Below, piece after piece: positions 36,381 to 43,477 of a stretch of DNA of 64,000 nt (position 1 is its first letter; each line of letters opens with the position of its first letter). The DNA comes from Aquitalea aquatilis. GTDB lineage: Bacteria > Pseudomonadota > Gammaproteobacteria > Burkholderiales > Chromobacteriaceae. The DNA lies in NCBI RefSeq assembly GCF_005155025.1, contig NZ_CP039731.1:2418001-2482000 (forward strand). The letters are read 5' to 3'. Under the pieces are notes generated by a model. That model was given only the letters and a program-made list of their open reading frames with translations, had not been told where the DNA came from and did no database searches. A program made the translations under genes and the position numbers.

Positions 36381-36945
36381 GTATTGTTCCCAATAGCATC
36401 AAGTTTGGCCGCGTCAGCACATCACGGACAAAGTAGTCATCAGCGGCACGCATTTGCTGCCATTTCTCAGTGCTATACACCACGGGGTTGATCTCGCGCC
36501 CCAGCATGGCCTGGCAGGGGTACAGTGCCTCCACCACCTCGGCAAAGCCGACACGGCCCACCACCAGCACATCAATATCCGACTCGGCATGTGCCTCGCC
36601 CCGTGCCATGGAGCCAAATACCAGCGCCAGCTCGATCTGCCCGGCCAGCGGCTGCAAGGCATCACGCAAGGGGGTGGACAGGCCAACTGTCTTGCGGAAT
36701 AGCCCAGCCAGCTCGGGATACACCGGGTTGGCCACATTGGCCTGGTACAGCACCTGATTGCCCCGTGTACTGCGCAACAGCAAGCCACAGGCAGCAAGTT
36801 TCGCCAGTTCCCGGTGCAGTGAACCGGGCGAGCTGCCTGTCAGGCGGGCCAGCTCGCGCACATGCAGTGATTGTTCCGGGTGTAACAGCAGGCGGGCCAG
36901 CACACCCTGGCGCTGCGCACCAAACAGGGTTTCAAGCAAATCCAT
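36367..36945 (-). CDS. Nucleotidyltransferase (MNT) with N-terminal winged-helix DNA-binding domain
   Basis: A 192-aa protein. Residues about 12-68 form an ArsR-like winged helix (HVRELARLTGSSPGSLHREL). Residues about 100-190 are a minimal nucleotidyltransferase with the GSX10DXD motif GS111...D123-x-D125 (GSMARGEAHAESDIDVLV). MntA-type antitoxins AMPylate a cognate HEPN toxin; here the fused DNA-binding domain suggests autoregulation. The ATG at 36945 gives MDLLETLFGA; the frame stays open 10 codons upstream. Operator-like repeats lie directly upstream. It is paired with the overlapping HEPN gene. Confidence 0.85.
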   Translation of the reverse strand: MDLLETLFGAQRQGVLARLLLHPEQSLHVRELARLTGSSPGSLHRELAKLAACGLLLRSTRGNQVLYQANVANPVYPELAGLFRKTVGLSTPLRDALQPLAGQIELALVFGSMARGEAHAESDIDVLVVGRVGFAEVVEALYPCQAMLGREINPVVYSTEKWQQMRAADDYFVRDVLTRPNLMLLGTIHDAG

Positions 36946-36958
36946 ATGTAACTCTTTT

Positions 36959-37066
36959 GGCTTCAATTGTAGCAATATTGGCTACATTAAAGCCGGCAAT
37001 GACCCGACTCAAGCAAAATCAATGGTTGCAGCTAAAAAGGCTGCAATTGAAGCAAAAAAGGCTACA
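36959..37066 (-). promoter_or_regulatory. Operator-like repeats upstream of the MNT/HEPN genes
   Basis: A 29-bp sequence occurs twice, at 36959-36987 and 37038-37066, with 24 of 29 positions equal. The first copy contains the inverted repeat TGTAGC-N7-GCTACA (36968-36973 / 36981-36986). The second keeps the GGCTACAT half. They flank the likely promoter of the MNT gene; the second also overlaps the stop of the preceding GIY-YIG gene. The winged-helix part of the MNT protein is the natural candidate to bind here. Confidence 0.6.
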
Positions 37067-37982
37067 TATCGACTAGCTGGGCATCCTGCCAATCGGTATA
37101 GCTTTGCCCGCTGTCCTTCAGCTTCCACTCGATACGGCCATTGGCATTGCGTGCCAGCACGATGGCGGCGGCAGCACTGGGGCTGTTGAAGGGACAATCC
37201 TCGCTGAAAACCAGCATGCCATTGTCAGTGGGCACCAGCTTCTTGGCCTCTTGCAGCGACTGATGCAGCTTTTTGTAATTGACCCATTTCTCGTTTTCCC
37301 ATTGGCCGCGAGCTAATGAGCCTTTACGCACAATGAACTCGCCATCGATTTCCTGTGCGGTGGCGCTGATACCTTGCCTGGTCGTGATGGAGAACACCGG
37401 GGACTGCACGCTGGAGTCCTGTTCGCTTGGCTGCGTTGTGGCCGCTTGCGCCGGCACGGCACGCAGCAAATCCAGCCCCAGCGCTGGCAGCACGATTTGC
37501 AATTGTTCAATCAGGTAGTGCATGTCGGCCATGTCGGCTTCCGGCAAGACGCCATATTCGTTTTGCTTGCCTTTGACATTGGCCACAGACAAACGCCCGG
37601 CATGGCTGGCAATCGAAATCAGCTTGCTTTCCACATAGCGCAAATGGCCTTTGGTGAGGTTGGCATCCTTGCTGGTAAAGATGAACATGCGATCCCAGAA
37701 GTCCTTACCACCGGTGGACTCCGGCTTGTTGTGCTGGGCCAGCCGTTCTCCTACCACTTCCGATTCGCCGATATACGCCTGGCGGCTGTCAGAGTCGGCA
37801 GGATTGTCGCCAACCAGCACATACAAGCCAGGCCGGCTGGCTTCTGCCAGCTTGAGCACATCCGCCAGCCGGGAGCGCGGGGCGCTGATCACATGGCCGG
37901 TCCAGTTGATGATTTCAGCCGTGATGATGCCACCTGGCGTACCGTCCACCAGAAACATGCGGATGGATTTGCCGTGGTTCAC
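37062..37982 (-). CDS. GIY-YIG nuclease-family protein with C-terminal DUF4357
   Basis: A 306-aa cytoplasmic protein. The N-terminal part contains a GIY-YIG-like core (GLYVLVGDN and, about 15 residues on, AYIGESEVVGERLAQH), followed by FWDRMFIFTSKDANLTKGHLRYVE, which carries the expected Arg/Glu region. Residues about 255-300 match DUF4357 (SPSAAAAIVLARNANGRIEW). The family occurs in mobile and restriction-like contexts; function is unproven. It overlaps the upstream YggL-like gene by 4 bp (ATGA) and ends in the operator repeats of the MNT gene. Confidence 0.82.
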   Translation of the reverse strand: MNHGKSIRMFLVDGTPGGIITAEIINWTGHVISAPRSRLADVLKLAEASRPGLYVLVGDNPADSDSRQAYIGESEVVGERLAQHNKPESTGGKDFWDRMFIFTSKDANLTKGHLRYVESKLISIASHAGRLSVANVKGKQNEYGVLPEADMADMHYLIEQLQIVLPALGLDLLRAVPAQAATTQPSEQDSSVQSPVFSITTRQGISATAQEIDGEFIVRKGSLARGQWENEKWVNYKKLHQSLQEAKKLVPTDNGMLVFSEDCPFNSPSAAAAIVLARNANGRIEWKLKDSGQSYTDWQDAQLVDM

Positions 37983-38347
37983 ACCAGATCCATCCAGCTA
38001 TCGTCATGCCAGGCGTCGAGCAATTCGCTGACCTCGGCCTTCGCCACGGCAGGGTAGCGACTCACCCAGGCCTGCAGGGCGTCGCGTTGGGTCAGGGTCA
38101 CGCTGCCGCTGGCATAGGTGGTGATGAAGCCGCTGCTCTCATCACCGCCGTAAGTCAGGCCCAAGGCTTCCACCTTTTCAATCAGCGCCTCGACATAGCT
38201 GTCTCGTGCAGCTCCTTTCAGTGGGGTGACAAATTGCACCGACAAGCTAAAGCCAAGCTCCTGAAATTCGCCTGCATGGTGCTTTTTGCGCTGGCGACGG
38301 TTCCAGTTGGCCAGACGACGAGCGGAAGGGATGATGATGTTGTTCAT
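37979..38347 (-). CDS. YggL-like (DUF469) protein
   Basis: A 122-aa basic protein with RRQRKKHHAGEFQELGFSL near residue 17, the hallmark of YggL/DUF469, and a C-terminal VSELLDAWHDDSW. E. coli YggL associates with the 50S ribosomal subunit. The copy here has an extended N-terminus and sits in an accessory island, translationally coupled to a GIY-YIG protein, so a diverged role is likely. The ATG start is supported by the ACAAGGTAAACC ribosome-binding stretch upstream. Confidence 0.75.
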   Translation of the reverse strand: MNNIIIPSARRLANWNRRQRKKHHAGEFQELGFSLSVQFVTPLKGAARDSYVEALIEKVEALGLTYGGDESSGFITTYASGSVTLTQRDALQAWVSRYPAVAKAEVSELLDAWHDDSWMDLV

Positions 38348-38753
38348 GGTTTACCTTGTTCTCATTGTGTCAGCGTGGATTTGTTGGATGGATAGAGCAC
38401 GGCGATACCACTCATCATGTGGTTACGGCTAGTCCCGTACTTGGCTAACCAGACAAGAGCTGAGCGGGTTGTTGTGCTCACTAGTCTACATGACAGGCAT
38501 GGGCTGCATCGTCGCGGATGTGCTGTTCACCGTGGTGCCATTGCCGCGTTCTCTGTTGTTTTGGCGGCTGGGGCGCCTCATCTTCGAAGTAGGCTTGCTT
38601 ATCTTAGTCAATGGCATGTTTTCGCTATCCTGCAGCGCAGTTGTCTGGCTGCTGTTTGTCCTTGAGGCCGAGCACGTTCCTACTGCCCGCGTCACGCGGT
38701 GGGTGTTCCACGCTAATGGTGGTGTAGTCATGTATCGACGACAGTCCAGCCTG
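38348..38753. other. Gene-free right part of the island
   Basis: About 400 bp with no recognisable gene. A plus-strand hydrophobic frame at 38469-38774 starts from GTG without a ribosome binding site and has no family resemblance (see rejected items). The region carries the presumed promoter of the YggL-like gene on its left. Confidence 0.4.
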
Positions 38754-38775
38754 TCATGGCCCGCTCCATTGTAAT

Positions 38776-38819
38776 AAACCCCGGATGCACCCCCTGCTAA
38801 CAGGTGGATGAGTCCGGGG
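38776..38819. repeat. 44-bp palindrome, copy C
   Basis: Outer arms CCCCGG / CCGGGG as in copies A and B. The inner arms are different in sequence but still paired: CCCCCTG with CAGGTGG (one mismatch) around a CTAA loop. It lies within the 3' end of the integrase remnant frame, 79 bp from copy B. Confidence 0.65.
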
Positions 38820-38897
38820 TTTGTATGGGGCAGGGTGCTGGCATCGCTTCGGGGTGCGGAAGCACCACACCTTAGCGCGCTTTCCTACGCGCAAAGT

Positions 38898-38950
38898 AAA
38901 CCCCGGTATCCGCGTGTCCTTGAGTTCTACACGTGAATCCGGGGTCTTGA
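38898..38950. repeat. 53-bp imperfect palindrome, copy B (inside the integrase remnant)
   Basis: AAACCCCGG at the left and CCGGGGTCTTGA at the right, with inner arms CGTGT (38913-38917) / ACACG (38929-38933). On the minus strand it encodes KTPDSRVELKDTRIPGF of the integrase arm-binding domain. It shares 41 of 53 positions with copy A. Confidence 0.7.
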
Positions 38951-39044
38951 TTCTGGATATATAGCTGTCGGTCAGGTGCGCCTGCATCGTTCGCTCCGGG
39001 GTGGCAACTGGGGTCGAGCGCTACAGGCAAACACCCAAAACAGC

Positions 39045-40634
39045 TTATTCCTTGGCTGTGCTGTCCTCTGCTCCGGCAGCGGCATCGCGTGCCTGCTGCT
39101 GGGCGGCACTTCTGGCGTCGTAATACTCTTTGTTATCCAGATAGTGCTGACGGCGGGCTTCCTTGGCTGCGGCTTTTTCCGCCAGTTCCGCTTGCTTCTT
39201 GGCTTCTGCCTCGGCTTCCTGCGCCTTGCGGGCCTGACGCTTGGCTTCGCGGATGGCTTCTTCCGCCGCTTCCATGTCAGCCACTTCCTTCAGGCTCTTG
39301 GCCGGGCCGGTTTTTTCGAACCAGGCGACGGACTCGACGTGGGCGGTGTGCGGGAACATGTTAATGATGCCGGCGGCCTTGAGGGTGTAGCCCTTGGTGT
39401 TCACCAGCACATTGGCGTCGCGCGCCAGGGTGGCCGGATTGCAGGAAACATACACGATGCGCTGCGGCGCGGTATCGTCGGTCATGGCCTTGAGCAGCTG
39501 GATGGCACCGTCGCGCGGTGGGTCGACCAGCATCTTGTCGAATTTGCCCAGCGCGGCAAAGCTTTCCGGGGTGACATCGAACAGGTTGGCCATTTCATAC
39601 GTCACCTTGTCTTGCAGGCCGTTATGGGTGGCATTTTCCACGGCGCGCTTGACCAGTGCCAGGCTGCCTTCCATGCCGTGTACATTAGCGCCGGAGCGGG
39701 CAATGGGCAGGGTGAAGTTGCCGATGCCACAGAACATGTCGGCAATGCGTTCGCCCGCTTGCGGGTCGAGGAAGCTGAGGGCGCGTGCCACCATGACCGC
39801 ATTGATCTGCGGGTTGACCTGGGTGAATTCGGTGGGGTAGTAGGGCATTTCCACGCCGTATTGCGGCATGCTGTAAGTCAGCTTTGGCGCATCCAGCGGG
39901 TAGATGGGATAACAGGTATCCGGGCCGGCTGGCTGCAGCCAGATCTGCAGGGGGCGCTGTGGCTGGCAATGCTGATCGGCGAACTGTTGCAGCAGCTTTT
40001 CGTCAGCCTGGCTGATGGCATCCATATTGCGGAATACCAGCACGTCCACCTTGTCACCTACTGCCACTTCCACTTGTGGCATGCGGCTGTTGATCGACAG
40101 TTTGGCGATCATTTCGCGCAGCGGCATGATCAGGTCGGAAATGTGCTTGGGCAGGATATGACACTCGCGCATTTCAGCGATATAGCTGGAGTTCTTCTCA
40201 TGGAAGCCCACCAGTACGCCGCCCTTTTTTGCCACCAGGCGTGCCGACAGACGGGCGCGGTGGCGGTAATGCCAGGTGGGGCCGGCAATCGGGGTGAGAA
40301 TGCGCTCGGCCTTCACCTTGCCGATGAACTTGAGGTTGTCTTCCAACACGCGCTGCTTGATGGCGACCTGTGCGGTAAACTCGACGTGTTGCATGGAACA
40401 GCCGCCACAGGTGCCGTAGTGCGGGCAGGCTGGTGTGGCGCGCATGAAGCTTTCCTTCAGCACGGCAGTGGTATCGGCGTTTTCGTACGTGGGCTTTTTG
40501 CGGTAGGCGCTGTATATTACCTTTTCATACGGCAGGGCACCGTCGATGAAAATGGTTTTGCCGTCGACGTGGGCGACCCCGCGGCCTTCGTGGTCAAGTG
40601 ATTCGACCAGAGCAATGGTCTGTTGCTGAGTCAT
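39045..40634 (-). CDS. rlmD: 23S rRNA (uracil-1939-C5)-methyltransferase RlmD with C-terminal extension
   Basis: A 529-aa SAM- and [4Fe-4S]-dependent methyltransferase. A TRAM domain (about 1-60) precedes the iron-sulfur ligands [10 protein letters not shown] and ECHIL. The Rossmann methyltransferase core has [22 protein letters not shown] and the catalytic Cys in [12 protein letters not shown]. About 441 residues cover the whole family length. The remaining about 88 are an Ala/Glu/Lys/Arg-rich coiled coil ([20 protein letters not shown]) not found in E. coli RlmD. The ATG at 40634 gives [17 protein letters not shown]; no clear ribosome binding site is visible. Confidence 0.94.
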   Translation of the reverse strand: MTQQQTIALVESLDHEGRGVAHVDGKTIFIDGALPYEKVIYSAYRKKPTYENADTTAVLKESFMRATPACPHYGTCGGCSMQHVEFTAQVAIKQRVLEDNLKFIGKVKAERILTPIAGPTWHYRHRARLSARLVAKKGGVLVGFHEKNSSYIAEMRECHILPKHISDLIMPLREMIAKLSINSRMPQVEVAVGDKVDVLVFRNMDAISQADEKLLQQFADQHCQPQRPLQIWLQPAGPDTCYPIYPLDAPKLTYSMPQYGVEMPYYPTEFTQVNPQINAVMVARALSFLDPQAGERIADMFCGIGNFTLPIARSGANVHGMEGSLALVKRAVENATHNGLQDKVTYEMANLFDVTPESFAALGKFDKMLVDPPRDGAIQLLKAMTDDTAPQRIVYVSCNPATLARDANVLVNTKGYTLKAAGIINMFPHTAHVESVAWFEKTGPAKSLKEVADMEAAEEAIREAKRQARKAQEAEAEAKKQAELAEKAAAKEARRQHYLDNKEYYDARSAAQQQARDAAAGAEDSTAKE

Positions 40635-40772
40635 TGTATTCGTGTGATAAATCAGGCGGAAAAGCGTGATTTTCTCAAAATATGCGCCGCTGCGCAGGGG
40701 TTTTTGCCAGAGCGGTCGATATCGGGTTTCTGTTATGATGCCTTCAATCAAAAACTATTGGTCTGGTGCGCG

Positions 40773-41675
40773 ATGAAGCAGTCGGTTTTTACTCTTGTAC
40801 CTGGTGTGGTTCTGCTGCTGGGCAGCATGGCTGGCTGGGCTGCCAACATGCCTGAGCCGGATATTCTGATCAGTCAGACCGGCCAGCATCTGGTAGTGAA
40901 TCTGCCGCAGGCGCGGCTGTTTTTGTATCAGGATGGCCGTCTTCAAAAAATCTACCCGGTGGCGGTCGGCAAGATGCTGACCCAGACGCCGACTGGCAGC
41001 TATGCCATTACCGGCGTGTATCGTGATCCTAGCTGGCATGTGCCCAAGTCGATCCAGGACGAGCAGAAAAACCAGGGCAAGCCGGTGCTGACCGTGGTGC
41101 CGCCCGGCCCTGACAATCCGCTGGGGCCGGTGTTCATCCGCTTTGGCGAGGCCAAGCTGGGGTTGGGTTTTCATGGCACCAATGCGCCCGGTTCGGTGCC
41201 AGGGTTTCGTAGCCATGGCTGTATCCGGCTGAAAAACCCCGATGCCTTGAATCTGGCGGGTACGGTACAAAAAGGTGCGGCGGTTACCGTGGCCTACCAG
41301 ACCGTCCTGCTCAACGAGGATGGCGCTGGCGAGCTGTGGCTGACGGCCTACAAGAACCACTACAAGCAGGATGACCCGTCCTTCCCCCATCTGGCTGACA
41401 GCCTGCTGGAGTGGCAGCGTACCCATTCGGTGGCGGTGGTGGGCAAGCGGGTGGACCACGCGCTCAAGGAGCGCAGTGGCAAGCCGGTTTGTCTGACCTG
41501 CAAGAGCGACAGCGGTAATCCGGGCGAGCTGGCGGCAGTGCGCTGGCTGTCCCTGCCGCCCAAGGGCGGTGTTCCTGTCGAGCAGCAGGCTGTGCCGCAA
41601 GATCCGGCGGCCCAGTCCTACAACTCTGCAGGCAGCAAGCTTAAGCTGGTGAAGAAGCCCGCCGTGGTTTTGTAG
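40773..41675 (+). CDS. Periplasmic L,D-transpeptidase (YkuD family)
   Basis: A 300-aa enzyme of the peptidoglycan layer. The signal peptide is residues 1-25 (cleavage after GWAA). A short LysM-like/linker part is followed by the YkuD catalytic domain at about 55-170, with the motif HGTNAPGSVPGFRSHGCIRL containing His and the Cys nucleophile. It makes 3-3 crosslinks or attaches lipoproteins, as in ErfK/YbiS. The C-terminal about 110 residues are an extra region with a CLTC pair. The ATG at 40773 was chosen because it starts the signal peptide; the frame is open 50 codons upstream. It is divergent from rlmD. Confidence 0.92.
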   Translation: MKQSVFTLVPGVVLLLGSMAGWAANMPEPDILISQTGQHLVVNLPQARLFLYQDGRLQKIYPVAVGKMLTQTPTGSYAITGVYRDPSWHVPKSIQDEQKNQGKPVLTVVPPGPDNPLGPVFIRFGEAKLGLGFHGTNAPGSVPGFRSHGCIRLKNPDALNLAGTVQKGAAVTVAYQTVLLNEDGAGELWLTAYKNHYKQDDPSFPHLADSLLEWQRTHSVAVVGKRVDHALKERSGKPVCLTCKSDSGNPGELAAVRWLSLPPKGGVPVEQQAVPQDPAAQSYNSAGSKLKLVKKPAVVL

Positions 41676-41700
41676 GTTCTTGGTGCTTGGTGGATGATGA

Positions 41701-41724
41701 CAAGGCCGACGCAAGTCGGCTTTG
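41701..41724 (+). terminator. Hairpin after the L,D-transpeptidase gene
   Basis: CAAGGCCGAC / GTCGGCTTTG forms a 10-bp stem with one wobble and a GCAA loop, 26 bp past the stop. There are only three T residues, inside the 3' arm, so it is a moderate terminator. Confidence 0.6.
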
Positions 41725-41806
41725 TGCTTGTCCGGGGGCCGCATACTTGCTTTTTTGTGTTGCGACCCTATATTAGCCCCTTCCCTTGCAAGCAGGCAGC
41801 GTAGTA

Positions 41807-42403
41807 ATGACAACCATTGTGGCAGTGAGAAAAGGCAATCAGATTGCTATTGCCGCCGATAGCCAGACCACCTTTGGCGACGACCAGAAACTGCTGGCCG
41901 GTTATGACTGTTTTCATAACAAGATTTTCCAGCATGGCGACAGCTATCTGGCCATTTCCGGTTCCGCAGCCCACGACCTGGTATTGCAAGGTGCATTGAA
42001 AGAGTTGAAGAAAAAGGATCTCACCAGTCGTAAGGGTATTTTCGATACCTTTCGCAAACTGCATCCCAAATTGAAAGACGGGTTTTACCTGCGTCCGGAA
42101 GAGGACGAGGAAGATCCCTATGAATCCAGTCAGATGATGGTGGTGATCGTCAATGCCCACGGTATTTTTGGTGTCTATCCCATGCGCGAGATCTACCAGT
42201 TCTCGCGTTTCTGGGCGATAGGTTCAGGGCGCAAATTCGCCATGGGGGCGATGTTTGCCGCTTATGAGCAGGATTTGAGTGCGCAGGAAATCGCAGAAAT
42301 CGGCGTGCGTGCCGGTTGCGAGTTTGATGTCAATTCCTGTCTGCCAATGACCGTCTATACCGTAGAAGTGGCCGAGGACGCCGCCAAGGAAAAAACAGCA
42401 TGA
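41807..42403 (+). CDS. Proteasome-like Ntn hydrolase, betaproteobacterial proteasome homologue (BPH) type
   Basis: A 198-aa Ntn-fold protein whose N-terminus MTTIVAVRKGNQIAIAADS matches HslV/proteasome beta subunits. Removal of Met would expose Thr as nucleophile, with Asp (AADS) and a downstream Lys in the expected positions. The mid-region SSQMMVVIVNAHGIFGV and GSGRKFAMGAMFAA also fit the fold. No ATPase partner (HslU/Mpa) is nearby. It fits the group I know as BPH, reported to form double rings of seven. The ATG at 41807 puts Thr second. It overlaps hslO by 4 bp, tying it to protein quality control. Confidence 0.82.
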   Translation: MTTIVAVRKGNQIAIAADSQTTFGDDQKLLAGYDCFHNKIFQHGDSYLAISGSAAHDLVLQGALKELKKKDLTSRKGIFDTFRKLHPKLKDGFYLRPEEDEEDPYESSQMMVVIVNAHGIFGVYPMREIYQFSRFWAIGSGRKFAMGAMFAAYEQDLSAQEIAEIGVRAGCEFDVNSCLPMTVYTVEVAEDAAKEKTA

Positions 42404-43281
42404 GCCAACACGATACTTTGCAACGCTTCCTGTTTGATGGTGCACCGGTACGCGGTGCGCTGGTGCGCCTGGATGGCGCATGGCAGCAGGTGCTGGCACG
42501 CCGGGCCTATCCGGCCGCCCTGAAAACCATTCTGGGTGAAATGATGGCGGCGGCCGAATTGATGGCTGCCAATCTCAAATTCGAGGGCGCGATGATTTTG
42601 CAGCTGCATGGCAGCGGCCCCTTGCGCCTGGCTGTGGTGGAGTGCAATCACGACCGCACGGTACGCGCCACGGCCAAGTGGGATGGCGACCTGGCGGACG
42701 AAGCTCCCATTCTGGAATTGCTGGGTGGTAGCGGCCAGTTTGTCATCACGCTGGAGCCCCGGCATGACAAATCGCAAACCTGGCAAGGCATTGTGGCGCT
42801 AGAGGGCGACACCATCGGCCAGATGCTGGAAAACTACATGCTGCGTTCCGAACAGCTGGAAACCCGCTTGGTGCTGGCTTGTAACGACAGCACGGCCGCC
42901 GGCATGCTGTTGCAGCGTTTGCCGGACGGGCATGGCGAGCCGGAAGGTTGGGAGCGCATCAGCATTCTGGGCGGCACCTTGCAGGCAGAAGAGCTGCTCG
43001 GTCTGTCGGCTGAAGATATTCTGCACCGGCTGTTTCATGAGGAAACGGTACGGGTGTTCGAGCCGGAGGGCGTCAGCTTTGCCTGTAACTGCAGCCAGGA
43101 GCGGGTGGGCAATATGCTGAAAATGCTGGGTGGCCAGGAAGTGGGCGAAGTCTTGCTGGAGCAGGGCAGCGTGGAAATCGTCTGCGATTATTGCAACCAG
43201 CATTATGTATTTGACGAGGAAGATGCCAATACCCTGTTCAATTACGACCTGCTGGCGGCCGTGCGCGAGGCGCGGCACTAG
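42400..43281 (+). CDS. hslO: Redox-regulated chaperone Hsp33
   Basis: A 293-aa cytoplasmic holdase activated by oxidative unfolding. The C-terminal zinc centre is complete: CNC in FACNCSQERV and CDYC in EIVCDYCNQHY, the C-x-C and C-x-x-C pattern. The N-terminal domain shows LLGGSGQFVITLEPR. The length matches the family. Its ATG overlaps the stop of the proteasome-like gene, so the two are cotranslated. A terminator follows 30 bp after the stop. Confidence 0.95.
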   Translation: MSQHDTLQRFLFDGAPVRGALVRLDGAWQQVLARRAYPAALKTILGEMMAAAELMAANLKFEGAMILQLHGSGPLRLAVVECNHDRTVRATAKWDGDLADEAPILELLGGSGQFVITLEPRHDKSQTWQGIVALEGDTIGQMLENYMLRSEQLETRLVLACNDSTAAGMLLQRLPDGHGEPEGWERISILGGTLQAEELLGLSAEDILHRLFHEETVRVFEPEGVSFACNCSQERVGNMLKMLGGQEVGEVLLEQGSVEIVCDYCNQHYVFDEEDANTLFNYDLLAAVREARH

Positions 43282-43310
43282 CTGCTGTGCTGTCTTGCTA
43301 GCCTGTGTCA

Positions 43311-43336
43311 AAACCGCCATATTCTGGCGGTTTTTG
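43311..43336 (+). terminator. Terminator after hslO
   Basis: A 9-bp stem (AAACCGCCA / TGGCGGTTT) with a 5-nt loop runs into a T tract. Confidence 0.9.
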
Positions 43337-43477
43337 TCTTTGTGCTGGACCAAACCGCTGCTTGCGAGCAGCCTGTCCGCAGTGGCTGTTTAAGGAAATA
43401 GTAGATTTGATCACAAATGTGCTGATATTCTAAACAGGCACGCAGCATCAAACCTGTATCGAAGGAGTAGGGAAACA

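Larger units (their letters stand above)
38754..38987 (-). pseudogene. Truncated phage/island-type tyrosine integrase (arm DNA-binding domain only)
   Basis: A 77-codon frame. Its first about 43 residues (MQAHLTDSYISRIKTPDSR, later TRIPGFTLRVGKRAKVWCFR) match the N-terminal DUF4102/arm-binding domain of P4-type integrases. After CFRTPK the similarity ends and the frame runs into palindrome copy C; the catalytic domain is absent. It is a deletion remnant of an integrase of about 400 aa. It marks the right end of the accessory island, next to rlmD. Confidence 0.75.

Noticed and set aside
38469-38774. 101-codon hydrophobic frame in the island
   Set aside because: GTG start without a ribosome binding site, composition unlike the neighbours, and it overlaps the integrase remnant.
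35542-38950. attC-type integron recombination sites for the palindromes
   Set aside because: The palindromes fold like hairpins but lack the GTTRRRY/RYYYAAC boxes of attC sites, and no integron integrase is present.
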